A stretch of 61,184 nucleotides of DNA from an uncultured Saprospiraceae bacterium (GTDB taxonomy: Bacteria > Bacteroidota > Bacteroidia > Chitinophagales > Saprospiraceae), in NCBI GenBank assembly GCA_937959275.1, contig CALGLU010000109.1, positions 1 to 61,184 of the forward strand. Reading direction: 5' to 3'. The notes under the pieces are model-generated. The model did not search any database, had not been told where the DNA came from, and saw only the letters and a list, made by a program, of their open reading frames with translations. Position 1 is the stretch's first letter. Each line of letters starts with the position of its first letter. The position numbers were made by a program, and so were the translations under genes. Shown here in pieces: positions 38,675 to 48,700 of this stretch.

Positions 38675-39535
38675 ATGACATTTGAAGAGTGGAAAACTAA
38701 AGCGGAGTATTTTGATTACAATGGAAATCAGATAGCGTATTGGACAGAAGGAGAAGGCGTTCCTTTGATATTGATCCATGGCTTTCCCACTTCATCTTGG
38801 GATTGGCACAAAACATGGGACAAACTGTGTTCGCGATATCAAGTATTTGCTGTGGACATGTTAGGCTTTGGTTATTCTGATAAGCCGAAAAATTATATGT
38901 ATTCCATCACAGATCAGGCAAGATTACATGAAGCTTTTTTAGATCATTTGAATATCAAGGAAGCTCACTTACTTGTGCATGATTATGGGGTCTCTGTAGC
39001 ACAGGAAATGTTAGCTGCTTTTAATGACAGAGGATCTGCTGGCTTCCAAGCCTTGTCTTGTTGTTTTTTAAATGGTGGATTATTCCCTGAATTACATCAT
39101 GCACGACCGATTCAAAAGTTATTGAATAGCCCAATCGGATTTTTATTTAATCGATTTTTAAATAAAAAGAGTTTGCGTAAAAATTTTGATAAAATTTATG
39201 GTCATAAAAAGGCAACAGAAGTGGAGCTAGATCAATTTTATGCGCTGATGCTTTACAAAGATGGGATTGGGATTACATCTAAATTAATGCGCTACATCAC
39301 GGATCGTCGCAATAATGCGACCCGATGGAAAGCTGCCTTGACCGAATCAAGAGTCCCACTTCACTTTATCAATGGACCTCTTGACCCCGTTTCGGGAATA
39401 CACTTAGCTAATTATTGTCAAGAACTACTGCCGCAATGGAAGGTAGATATTTTAGATGATGTTGGCCATTATCCTCATGATGAAGCACCAGATCGAGTGA
39501 TGGCATCGTATTTCGGATTTAGAGAGTCCTTGTGA
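38675..39535 (+). CDS. alpha/beta-hydrolase with Asp nucleophile (MEST / haloalkane-dehalogenase-like)
   Basis: 286 residues. The oxyanion region is LIHGFPTSSWDW, the nucleophile is Asp103 in VHDYGVSVAQE rather than Ser, and the general base is His265 in DDVGHYPHDEAPD. An Asp nucleophile links it to haloalkane dehalogenases, epoxide hydrolases and the MEST (mesoderm-specific transcript) group; VHDYG is closest to MEST. The reaction is therefore likely hydrolysis of an epoxide, halide or ester, not resolved. It follows the deacylase by 12 bp. Confidence 0.8.
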   Translation: MTFEEWKTKAEYFDYNGNQIAYWTEGEGVPLILIHGFPTSSWDWHKTWDKLCSRYQVFAVDMLGFGYSDKPKNYMYSITDQARLHEAFLDHLNIKEAHLLVHDYGVSVAQEMLAAFNDRGSAGFQALSCCFLNGGLFPELHHARPIQKLLNSPIGFLFNRFLNKKSLRKNFDKIYGHKKATEVELDQFYALMLYKDGIGITSKLMRYITDRRNNATRWKAALTESRVPLHFINGPLDPVSGIHLANYCQELLPQWKVDILDDVGHYPHDEAPDRVMASYFGFRESL

Positions 39536-39620
39536 ATAAAATCAAAACTCAAATTAAAATTAAAAACAAAATTAAATATGATACAGATACCCCTGTTGAA
39601 TTTTTACAAGGAACAAGTTT
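39536..39620. repeat. A-rich low-complexity spacer
   Basis: Convergent gap with repeated aaaatca/aaaatta words. Similar A-rich repeats occur upstream of the genes starting at 7465 and 44936. No terminator hairpin is clear. Confidence 0.5.
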
Positions 39621-40595
39621 TTAATTGCGATTGGTCCTCTTCTTTAATCCAAATAGAGGACGTAACGTACCAACTCTTCTGATGATACATTCGTAAAGAA
39701 GCCAACTAAAGAAAAAGGTGCCAAAGCTCAGACCAATAAAGGTCATACTTGAATTCAAATTTAATTGGATAAATACATAACAGAGAATAATCTGAACAGA
39801 CTGATGCAAAATGTAAAAAGGATAGACTGCTTCATTACAATAGGCTAAATATTTACTTGGACGATTTAAATACTTGGATGCAAATCCAAAAAGAACAATT
39901 ATCCAAGCCCACATATTTATCAACTTAATAATAGCTTCTAATATATGGATTAACAGACCATCATCAAATTGAGTCATGACAATAAAGTACATTGTGAAAG
40001 CAATAATTCCGATCCAAAAAGATTGGTTTTTTAATTGATCCACTGACTGCCAAAATTCACTTTTTAGACTTATCCACACATAGCCAAATAGAAATAGTTT
40101 TGCATAAAATAGGATGGTATAGTAGTCATCAAATAAGGCATGTGTTACTGGAAAGAAAGGTTCGACAAAAATTTCAATACAAACCAGTGGAATAATAAAA
40201 AGATAGAGGCCATATTTTTTCGAAAGAATCCTTTTCCCAAACTGAATATATTTTGATTGAGGCTGATCTCTGAGATGAATAAATAGTGGTGATAGAATCA
40301 ACGAGAAGATAAGTAGATAGGGCAAAAACCATAAATGATGCCAGCTCAAGTTTCCTTCCGGATACATTCCTCTAAAACATTCTGAAATATAGAAATTGGC
40401 ATATGAGCCCACAAATTCATTATGAAGAACTCTCTCTATATATAGTTGGGGCGGCACTACAATCGCGAGACCAACTAATAAAGGAATGCCAAGCCTCTTA
40501 AGCCGCTCCATCCGAAAGAGACTGCCTGATCTATGTGACAATGCATATCTGGTCCCCATACCTGAAATGATAAAGAGGATTGGTAACAGCTTATT
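39621..40595 (-). pseudogene. acyltransferase-3 family membrane protein, N-terminus missing
   Basis: From the ATG at 40559 there are 312 residues with about 8 membrane segments and acyltransferase-3 family features (FRMERLKRLGIPLL, LSWHHLWFLPYLLIFS, YILHQSVQIIL). The reading frame continues upstream of that ATG as LPILFIISG to a stop codon near 40600. LPILFIISGMGTRYAL is an internal motif of full-length members, which carry a further 60-80 residues with the catalytic histidine region near their N-terminus. The remaining space before the divergent sulfatase start (40706) is too short to hold it, and no other frame resembles it. It is best read as a 5'-truncated relic; a shortened active protein is unlikely. 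Confidence 0.7.
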
Positions 40596-40705
40596 ATCTC
40601 GTCATTCGAGTTCAAGGTAAAAGACAATGCTTAAAAAGATTGAAGTAATTTTATTATAGAACAAGCTTTTATCAATATCTTAAGATTCTCATCTAACTGT
40701 AATTC

Positions 40706-42313
40706 ATGTCTATGAAATTGATTGTCACGAATTTTGGATTTTTTCTATGCATTGTCTGTTTTGTTGTTTCGTGCGAGTCTAAGACAGATGAGCCACAAAA
40801 TCCTACCAAGCCTAATATTGTATTTATTCTGGCTGATGATCTAGGCTACAATGACATCAGTTGTCTTGGCAGCAGATTTTATGAGACTCCCCATATTGAC
40901 AAAATCGCTCAACGAGGCATGAGCTTTACGAATGGTTATGCTGCCTGTCAAGTCTGTAGCCCATCTCGAGCCAGTATACTTAATGGCAAGTTTCCAGCTC
41001 GGCATGGGATTACGGATTGGATTGGTGCACCTGCTGGTGAAAAATGGCGGGGCCATAAGCGCTACACCAAATTGCTTCCACCTGATTATAATCGACAATT
41101 AAATCATGATGATGTGGTGTTGCCAGAAGTCTTACGAGAAAATGGCTACTCGACTTTTTTTGCAGGTAAATGGCATTTAGGTAACGAAGGATCGTATCCT
41201 CAAGATCATGGGTTTGATGTCAATCAGGGTGGATATGAGAAAGGCGGTCCCTATTCAGGTGGTTTCTTTTCTCCATTTGAGAATCCGCAAATGAAGGATT
41301 TTCCGGATGAGCTAGGCATGAGTCTGCCAGAAAAATTAGCAAAGGAAACAAATCAATTTATAGAGAGCCATCAAGACAAGCCGTTTTTGGCTTATCTGTC
41401 TTTTTATGCTGTGCATGCTCCCATTCAAACAACCAAAACCAATTGGGAAAAATATCGTGGAAAGGCAATTAGCCAGGGTTTAGAAGCGAAGGGTTTTGCG
41501 ATGGAGCGTCGACTCCCCGCAAGGCAGCAGCAGGACAATCCTGTTTATGCTGGCTTGATTGAGCATATGGATGATGCCGTAGGGCAGGTGTTGGATAAGT
41601 TGGATGAGTTGGGCTTAGCAGATAATACGATCGTTGTCTTTACATCTGATAATGGGGGAGTGGTGTCGGGTGATAATTATTCAACTAATCTAAGTCCTCT
41701 TCGAGGTGGCAAAGGCTATCAATGGGAAGGCGGTATAAAAGTACCTTATCTCATGTATGTGCCTTGGCTTGATCAAGGCGGGAAGAAGAATAAAACGCGG
41801 GTTAGTGGAGTTGATTTTTTTCCGACATTATTGGATTTGTCGGGCTTGGACTTGAGGCCGGAGCTTCATGAAGACGGGATAAGTTTAAAACCACTTTTAG
41901 AAGGGAAGGCGTTTGAGGAGAGAGCATTAATTTGGCATTATCCGCATTATGGCAATCAGGGAGGTGATCCATCTTCTATTATTATTAAAGGTGATTGGAA
42001 GCTGATACAGTATCATGAAGATAATTCGAAGGAACTGTATAATCTGCTGACAGATGTATCGGAAACAGAGAATGTTGGGCAGCAGCATCCGGACATCGTT
42101 GATCAGTTGAGCGCAGAGTTAGATCAACGACTTAGCGAACTTGGTTCTAATTTTCCGACTAGAGATCCTTTGTTTAGTCAGGATTCATTTGATATGAAAT
42201 ATGTGCAATTTTCTACAACGAAGATGGCGCAGTTAGAGGCATTGCGAGATGCGATGCTATCTGAAGACTGGGAACCAAATGAGGATTGGTGGGGCAGTCG
42301 GGTTAGTGATTAA
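40706..42313 (+). CDS. sulfatase 3, lipoprotein (arylsulfatase A-like)
   Basis: 535 residues with a lipoprotein signal (FVVSCES, Cys23). It has the full canonical set: metal aspartates in ILADDLGYND (44-45), formylglycine motif CSPSR with Cys84, FAGKWHLGN and TSDNGGVVSG. It is only distantly like sulfatases 1 and 2 and belongs to the arylsulfatase A-like S1 group that includes many glycan exo-sulfatases. Substrate unknown. It probably needs a maturation enzyme from elsewhere in the genome. Confidence 0.93.
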   Translation: MSMKLIVTNFGFFLCIVCFVVSCESKTDEPQNPTKPNIVFILADDLGYNDISCLGSRFYETPHIDKIAQRGMSFTNGYAACQVCSPSRASILNGKFPARHGITDWIGAPAGEKWRGHKRYTKLLPPDYNRQLNHDDVVLPEVLRENGYSTFFAGKWHLGNEGSYPQDHGFDVNQGGYEKGGPYSGGFFSPFENPQMKDFPDELGMSLPEKLAKETNQFIESHQDKPFLAYLSFYAVHAPIQTTKTNWEKYRGKAISQGLEAKGFAMERRLPARQQQDNPVYAGLIEHMDDAVGQVLDKLDELGLADNTIVVFTSDNGGVVSGDNYSTNLSPLRGGKGYQWEGGIKVPYLMYVPWLDQGGKKNKTRVSGVDFFPTLLDLSGLDLRPELHEDGISLKPLLEGKAFEERALIWHYPHYGNQGGDPSSIIIKGDWKLIQYHEDNSKELYNLLTDVSETENVGQQHPDIVDQLSAELDQRLSELGSNFPTRDPLFSQDSFDMKYVQFSTTKMAQLEALRDAMLSEDWEPNEDWWGSRVSD

Positions 42314-42432
42314 ATGTTGAATTTTTAATTTGAAATGCCTGATAACTGTATGTAAATTTGGTTTAACGTAGAAATTCAAATTGCACTTTTCAAATGATTG
42401 CAATTACTTTCTTTTGTCAGTAATAGCTAATT

Positions 42433-42646
42433 AGCCCAAAGGACTTCACTCAATAGGCAGGGACATCGTCCTTGTAATCATATTATTTTCGGTTTAGTCC
42501 TGAAGGGATGTCATCAATAAATGTGAAAGTATTTTCAATCGAAAAATATAAATGCGATTCAATGATGTCGTCCTTTCAGGACTTAATTTTGATATTAATT
42601 CACCATGGACGATGTCCATGGCTATTTGATGTAAGCCCTTTGGGCT
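42433..42646. repeat. REPIN-like inverted pair of ~85-nt elements, each with three small palindromes
   Basis: The 447-bp gap 42314-42760 holds no gene but a large imperfect palindrome. The left arm (42433 onward) and the reverse complement of the right arm (ending 42646) align for about 85 nt: agcccaaag, then ggacatcgtcc, then agtcctgaa-gg-gacatc. The arms are separated by about 45 bp. Each arm contains short palindromes itself: agcccaaagggct type, ccatggac-atc-gtccatgg type and tcctgaaagga type. This fits two REP-like units in inverted order. No transposase lies in the window. Confidence 0.7.
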
Positions 42647-42760
42647 ATTCATAAGGTGCAATAGGTTAAACACACTCTACAGAGTTGAAGTCCGACAACA
42701 TCACATAAAAACTGTATTATACAGTTTTCAAATCGAAGGATAACAATGCTTTTAACTAAG

Positions 42761-43456
42761 CTACTTCTGTGGTGGCATCGAAGGCCGCACTTCAATTTTA
42801 CTTGGCAAGGTTCGCGGATTCATATGCAATAGATCAACGACCATTTGCCCTATATCTTCAGGTTGTATTTTCCAAGCATCAGCTTCAGACGGAACATGAT
42901 TATTAAAATAAGTAGATACAGATCCCGGCATGATCGTCGTGACTTTAATGCCTAATTGTCTGACATCTAGCATGACGGCCTGAGTAAATCCAACTAAGCC
43001 GAATTTACTTGCATTGTAGGCTGAACCATTCTTGAAAAAGTTAGTCCCTGCTAAACTGGCAACTGTAATCAGATAGCCTTTGCTTAGTTTCAATGCATCA
43101 AGGGCTGCCTTCGTTGTATTAAACGCGCCAGTTAAATTCGTATCGATGGTTGCTTTCCATTGTTCCGGCGTCATGTCTTCAATAGATTTAAAATGACCTA
43201 CTCCCGCATTAGATATACAGACATCAAGCTGTCCCCAAGTCTCTACTATTTTTTGGACTGCTTTTGTCTCATCATCAAAACTTGTGACATCTGACTGTAT
43301 GATGATGAGATTGTCAGAGTTCAACTGAGCTTTAGCTGCGTCAAGGCTTTCCATCGATCTGCCAGATATGGCGACATGGTAACCGTCTTTTAGTAAGGAC
43401 TCTGCGACACCTAATCCAATTCCTTTTGATCCACCTGTGATATATGCTGTTTTCAT
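42761..43456 (-). CDS. short-chain dehydrogenase/reductase
   Basis: 231 residues of a classical SDR: cofactor motif TGGSKGIG (7-14), SNAGVG (82-87), catalytic Ser134, Tyr147 and Lys151 (AYNASK). It reduces or oxidises a keto/hydroxyl group with NAD(P)(H). The size and motifs are closest to 3-ketoacyl-ACP-reductase-like SDRs of unknown substrate. It is transcribed toward the REPIN-like element. The symporter gene that follows at 43557 on the same strand is upstream of it by 100 bp. Confidence 0.88.
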   Translation of the reverse strand: MKTAYITGGSKGIGLGVAESLLKDGYHVAISGRSMESLDAAKAQLNSDNLIIIQSDVTSFDDETKAVQKIVETWGQLDVCISNAGVGHFKSIEDMTPEQWKATIDTNLTGAFNTTKAALDALKLSKGYLITVASLAGTNFFKNGSAYNASKFGLVGFTQAVMLDVRQLGIKVTTIMPGSVSTYFNNHVPSEADAWKIQPEDIGQMVVDLLHMNPRTLPSKIEVRPSMPPQK

Positions 43457-43556
43457 TATTGTATTTTAAGTTTAATCTGATTTGAAAATTTAAATGTTAG
43501 TATTAACTGAGAATAACATGGAACAACTAAAAAAGATGTTGTCGCCTGTGATTATT

Positions 43557-44936
43557 TTATGTTTTCTGATTCAAACCGCCAAAGTATTTTCGTGCTTCCT
43601 TCATGACTTTGGGAGCTAGAATAATACTTGCAGTCATTGTCGGTATCGCCATCAACGCATAAAACCCATCGATCAAATTAATCATCATGTCAAGTGATGC
43701 GACGGAGGCTAGTAATATGCTAGCTAAATAGAAGTAGTTATAGTAATGTTTTTTGTCTGCGCCTATCAAAAAGCCTAGACACTTTGTGCCGTAATATGAA
43801 AAAGAAAATAATGAGGAAATACTAAAGACGGCGATGCAAAGAAGTAAAATATAACTCCCGACTGATGGAAGCGAAGATGAAAAGGCCGAAGCCGTCAAGC
43901 TTACTCCATTTGTTTCTGATAACTGCCAGACGCCTGTGACAAGAATACACAATGCTGTTAGTGTACAGACTATTATTGTATCAATAAAAGGCCCTAACAT
44001 CGCGACTAAACCTTCTCGAACCGGTTGCTTAGTTTTTGCGGCGCCATGGGCCATAGGCGCTGTACCAATACCTGCTTCATTGGAAAAAGCTCCACGCCGA
44101 ATACCTAATAAAATCAAGCCTCCCAATGCTCCGCCCAACATCTGATCACCTTTATGGTGTGTTGCTGAAAAGGCTTCTGTAAAGATCATCATAAAATACC
44201 TAGGCACTTCTTGGGCATTGAGCAACAAAATCACAAACACTGCTATGAAATAGAGCACTACCATAAATGGGACAAGCTTCTCAGTCGTCTTCCCAATTCG
44301 CTGCAAACCACCGAGGATCACAACAGATGTTATGATCAGCAAAACAACGCCAGTCACGATATTAGATGTCATGCCCACTTCAATTCCCGCCGGCACTAAA
44401 AGGATGTCTCGTATAGCTTGGGTTAATTGATTCACATTGAAAACAGGCAGAGCGCCGATCAGCCCAGCTAAACTAAAAAAGATAGCCATCGGCTTCCATT
44501 TCTGTCCCAAACCTTCTGTAACAAAATACATCGGACCACCCTGAATATCTCCATTTGAATCTTTACCTCTATACATGATCGAAAGTGTACAGGTAAAGAA
44601 TTTGGTGCACATGCCAATCAAACCGCTCACCCACATCCAAAAAATTGCACCTGGCCCGCCAATGCTTATCGCTACCGCCACACCAGCAATGTTACCCATA
44701 CCAATTGTAGACGCTAGCGCCGTCGACAACGCTTGAAAATGAGAAATATCACCCGGATCAGTTGGGTCATCGTATTTGCCCCGCAAGACTTGCACAGCAT
44801 GACCGATGTAGCGATAGGGCAAAAACCTAGAAACGAAGAGGAAGTAGATCCCTCCACCAACTAAGAGAATCAAAAGAGGTAGTCCCCATACAAATGACGC
44901 AAAACTGGATATGGCTTGTTCTAGAGATTCAATCAT
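43557..44936 (-). CDS. sodium:alanine symporter (AGCS family)
   Basis: 459 residues with about 10-11 transmembrane helices. Family marks are ALSTALASTIGMGNIAGVAVAI near residues 65-90, PGAIFWMWVSG, GGPMYF, and the gate region GAFSNEAGIGTAPMAHGAA. It imports alanine, glycine or a related amino acid with sodium in the inner membrane. The upstream 264 bp contain A-rich repeats (tcaaaatc) and then a divergent small gene. Confidence 0.9.
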   Translation of the reverse strand: MIESLEQAISSFASFVWGLPLLILLVGGGIYFLFVSRFLPYRYIGHAVQVLRGKYDDPTDPGDISHFQALSTALASTIGMGNIAGVAVAISIGGPGAIFWMWVSGLIGMCTKFFTCTLSIMYRGKDSNGDIQGGPMYFVTEGLGQKWKPMAIFFSLAGLIGALPVFNVNQLTQAIRDILLVPAGIEVGMTSNIVTGVVLLIITSVVILGGLQRIGKTTEKLVPFMVVLYFIAVFVILLLNAQEVPRYFMMIFTEAFSATHHKGDQMLGGALGGLILLGIRRGAFSNEAGIGTAPMAHGAAKTKQPVREGLVAMLGPFIDTIIVCTLTALCILVTGVWQLSETNGVSLTASAFSSSLPSVGSYILLLCIAVFSISSLFSFSYYGTKCLGFLIGADKKHYYNYFYLASILLASVASLDMMINLIDGFYALMAIPTMTASIILAPKVMKEARKYFGGLNQKT

Positions 44937-45200
44937 ATCCGAAAGATGAGAAATAATTTTTAAATCAAAATCGAAAGCACAATATAATCAAAATCAAAAG
45001 CCAAATCTCAATGAAAAACTGGCGAAATCTATCTTTCGACATCGTCAAATTGAGTCTTACTTGCAGTTTCGAATGAAGCTGTCTATAATGTTTGTGCTCA
45101 TCGAGTATCAGCAGCATTCTGTCGAACAAGACAGCACCTAAATTAAATACTCTCTATTTTAATAACTAATTAAAAGAATTCACAAAAAAATATAAAGCTT

Positions 45201-45491
45201 ATGAGTACAACAGCTGATGCCATTTCTAAAATTAAAGCGAATCGCGCATTACTTTCCAGTAAAGCAAACGCCTTTAAATTTTCAGGATTAAAAGTTGCAA
45301 CTAATGGTTCTACCTACAATGAAGAGTATTTGAAATCAAAATTCTCACCACGAACGAAATTAAATATTGAGCACGGAGTAGCTAGTGAAAAACAAAAGCA
45401 AAAAATGATAAATTGGATTTTTTGCGCTCTGATTCTAATTGGAATATATTTCTATAGTTTTATTTATAATCTGATTCTGATAGCGAGTTGA
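45201..45491 (+). CDS. small tail-anchored membrane protein
   Basis: 96 residues with a soluble N-terminal part (about 1-70, containing KANRALLSSKANAFK and KFSPRTKLNIEHG) and one C-terminal membrane helix (WIFCALILIGIYFYSFIYNLILI). No function recognised. A sequence close to the -7 box (tataatgtttg near 45084-45094) preceded by ttg at 45061 may be its promoter, but the spacing is imperfect. Confidence 0.55.
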   Translation: MSTTADAISKIKANRALLSSKANAFKFSGLKVATNGSTYNEEYLKSKFSPRTKLNIEHGVASEKQKQKMINWIFCALILIGIYFYSFIYNLILIAS

Positions 45492-45677
45492 CCGCCCAAG
45501 TTTCAACAATAGTTTTATTAGGAATTTGAGAAAGAAAACAGATCCTTGATATTAAGTTAGTTCAGAATTATAAATGCGATTAAAGATCTTTTTACACAGA
45601 CTTAATAGAAAGCTAAATTTGTTTTAAGTTCTGCTTCTGATATATCTGTCATGGTTCACACTGGCTTAAATAAAAAA

Positions 45678-45711
45678 AAGCCAAAAAATCCAGTTAAAGA
45701 TTTTTTGGCTT
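45678..45711 (-). terminator. rho-independent terminator of the giant repeat gene
   Basis: A perfect 13-bp stem, aagccaaaaaatc with gattttttggctt, around an 8-nt loop. On the minus strand it ends in a T-run (complement of 45672-45679), placed 40 bp after the stop of the 45751 gene. Confidence 0.85.
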
Positions 45712-45750
45712 ATAATTCTAAATCAGTGTACTCCTTAAATTTAGTAAGAA

Positions 45751-48700
45751 TTAATTAGAACAACCTAGAATGTAGGCATGAAATAATGCACTAGGGCTGG
45801 TCTCAAAACCAGGCTGAAGAGTTATTTCTTGGCCTGCAGAGAATTCAACATTACCTGACGGTAATACCGGGGCGTCTGACTCGATTTTGATAATTGCTTC
45901 GTATAATTCTGTACCTGGCATAGAGTTGCTGATATATAATTCATTGACACAATCATCAACGTCATCGCAGATACCGTCATTGTCAGCATCAATTTCAATA
46001 ACACCACAACCACAAGCTCCTGGTAACGTTTTCAGTGGATCATTTACACATTGATCTTCAGAGTCACAAGTGCCATCTCCATCAGCATCTTGTAGTGTTC
46101 CTTCACATTGACAGGTAGCTGCACTGTACATATCGTTAGTTGTGCAGGCGTCATTATCATTACATGCAGTATTAATGAGGGCATTATCAAGATTTGGGCA
46201 ACTGTCTTGGGTATCACATATTGTATCATTGTCCATATCTGAATAGGTTCCGACACAATCACAAGTGCTCAAATAGGTATCATTAATTGTACAAGGGTCA
46301 AGATCATCACAGGCTGTCCCAATCAGTAAGATGCTTAAATTTGGACAAGCATCATTTGGATCACAAATTCCGTCATTATCACTATCCATATAGGTTCCGA
46401 CACAATTACAGTTGCTATCCATCATATCATTAATGGTACAGGAATTAAAATCTGTACAAGCCATTCCAACGCGTTTCATATGAAAGTATTCATTTGGCTC
46501 ACCTACAATAATAAACTCATCTTCATTGATGACAGTTATGCCTTCTGGTTGGGTCATGCCTATGCCTGATATGTCGATAGAACTCACTAATTCGCCTGTA
46601 AATGAATTCACCTCGACAATCATCTCTCCCTCATGTGTAAGCATTAATAGTGAATTATTCGTTGAATATGCTAACCCTGCAACGTCTGTAAATCCATTCG
46701 GATACGTATTATCCAGAGTTTGAATATTGAAAAACTCTTGTGGTGAAAAAGAACTGCCAAGAGAGCCTACTGGGTCTGGAATCACATAGATTTCCATATT
46801 ACTTATTTCTTTCGCTACGTGCAGAATATCATTCGCAGCATCGTAAGCTAGACCTTCTAATCCCGTATTACCAGTGCCTGTTCCATTTAATTGGATGCGA
46901 CTATTAGAACCAGGATATGAAATCGTACTGTTTGAATTGTTGAATGGAATATCTACAATGACAATTCTTCGTCGACGTTCCTCAGTAATTGCATATTTAT
47001 TACCATATAAATAAGCTATACCTTCTGTATCTTCAAAACCACTAAGTGTTATAGTACGTATTAATATACCTGTCGAGCTAATTTCGTAAGCTGTCGGTGT
47101 CCCATTTGCAACTGCCATAAACCGATTACGGTTTGGATTAAAACTAATTCCAGAAAAATCATCAGGAATCGAACTAAATGAGGTATTAAAACAAGATGTA
47201 AATGGTGATAGATCATACCCTCCACATTGCGTATCAACTCCAGTACAAACATCAAACTTATCACAGATTCCATCACTATCAGCATCAGGGAAAGTACCTG
47301 CACAATTACAACTAGTCGTCCATATGTCATTGATCGTACAGATGTCGTTATCATCGCAAGCTGTTCCTATTAATGCATCATTGAAATTTGGACATTGGTC
47401 ATCTGCATTACAGACACCATCACCGTCAGAATCTCTGAATGTACCAACACATTCACAATTTGTTGTCCAGAGGTCATTGACCGTACAGGCGTCACCGTCA
47501 TTACAAGCTGTACCAATGAGCATATCATCAATACCAGGACAGGCATCTAAATCATCACAAACACCATCGGCATCCGAATCACCTAAGGCATCGTCTCCCG
47601 TACATTGATCACAGCCATTTGGTACTCCATCTGTGTCAGTATCAACAGTGTCATCAAATCCAACGCATATGTCACAACCGTCTGGAACGCCATCACCATC
47701 AGCATCTAAAGTATCATCCGAGTTTGGACATAGATCACAGCCATCTGGCACGCCATCGCTGTCAGTATCAATATTGTCATCCGATCCAGCACAAATGTCA
47801 CAGCCGTTTGGCACACCATCGATGTCAGTATCAATCGTGTCATCAGATCCAGCGCAAATATCACAACCATCTGGAACACCATCATTGTCTGCATCTGCTG
47901 TGTCATCAGAGTTAGCACATAGATCACAACCGTCAGGCACACCATCAGCATCAGCATCTAAAGCGTCATCAAATCCAGCACAAAGATCACAGCCGTTTGG
48001 CACGCCATCATTATCACTATCTATATTGTCATCAGATCCAGCACAAATATCACAGCCGTTAGGCACGCCATCATTGTCAGTATCAACAGTGTCATCCGAT
48101 CCAGCACAAATGTCACAACCGTCAGGCACGCCATCAGCATCAGCATCTAAAGTATCATCCGAGTTTGGACAAAGATCACAGCCATTTGGTACGCCATCGC
48201 TGTCAGTATCTATATTGTCATCAAATCCAGCACAAATATCACAGCCGTTTGGCACGCCATCGGCGTCAGTATCGATCGTGTCATCCGATCCAGCGCAAAT
48301 ATCACAACCATCTGGGACACCATCATTGTCTGCATCTGCTGTATCATCTGAGTTAGCACATAGATCACAGCCGTCAGGCACACCATCCGCGTCAGCATCA
48401 ATCGTGTCATCAAATCCGGCACAAATATCGCAGCCGTCAGGCACTCCATCAGTGTCAGTATCCATATTGTCATCAGACCCAGCACAAATATCGCAGCCGT
48501 CAGGCACGCCATCAGTGTCAGTATCAATCGTGTCATCAGACCCAACGCAAATGTCACAGCCATCTGGAATACCATCCGCGTCTGCATCTAAAGCATCATC
48601 TGAGTTAGCACAAAGATCACAGCCATCTGGCACACCATCACCATCAGTATCAATCGTATCATCAGATCCTGCGCAAATATCACAACCATCTGGAATACCA

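Noticed and set aside
45084-45094. Promoter box tataatgtttg for the small membrane protein
   Set aside because: The first position of TAnnTTTG does not match in the correct register and the distance to TTG is 23 nt; too weak for a separate call.
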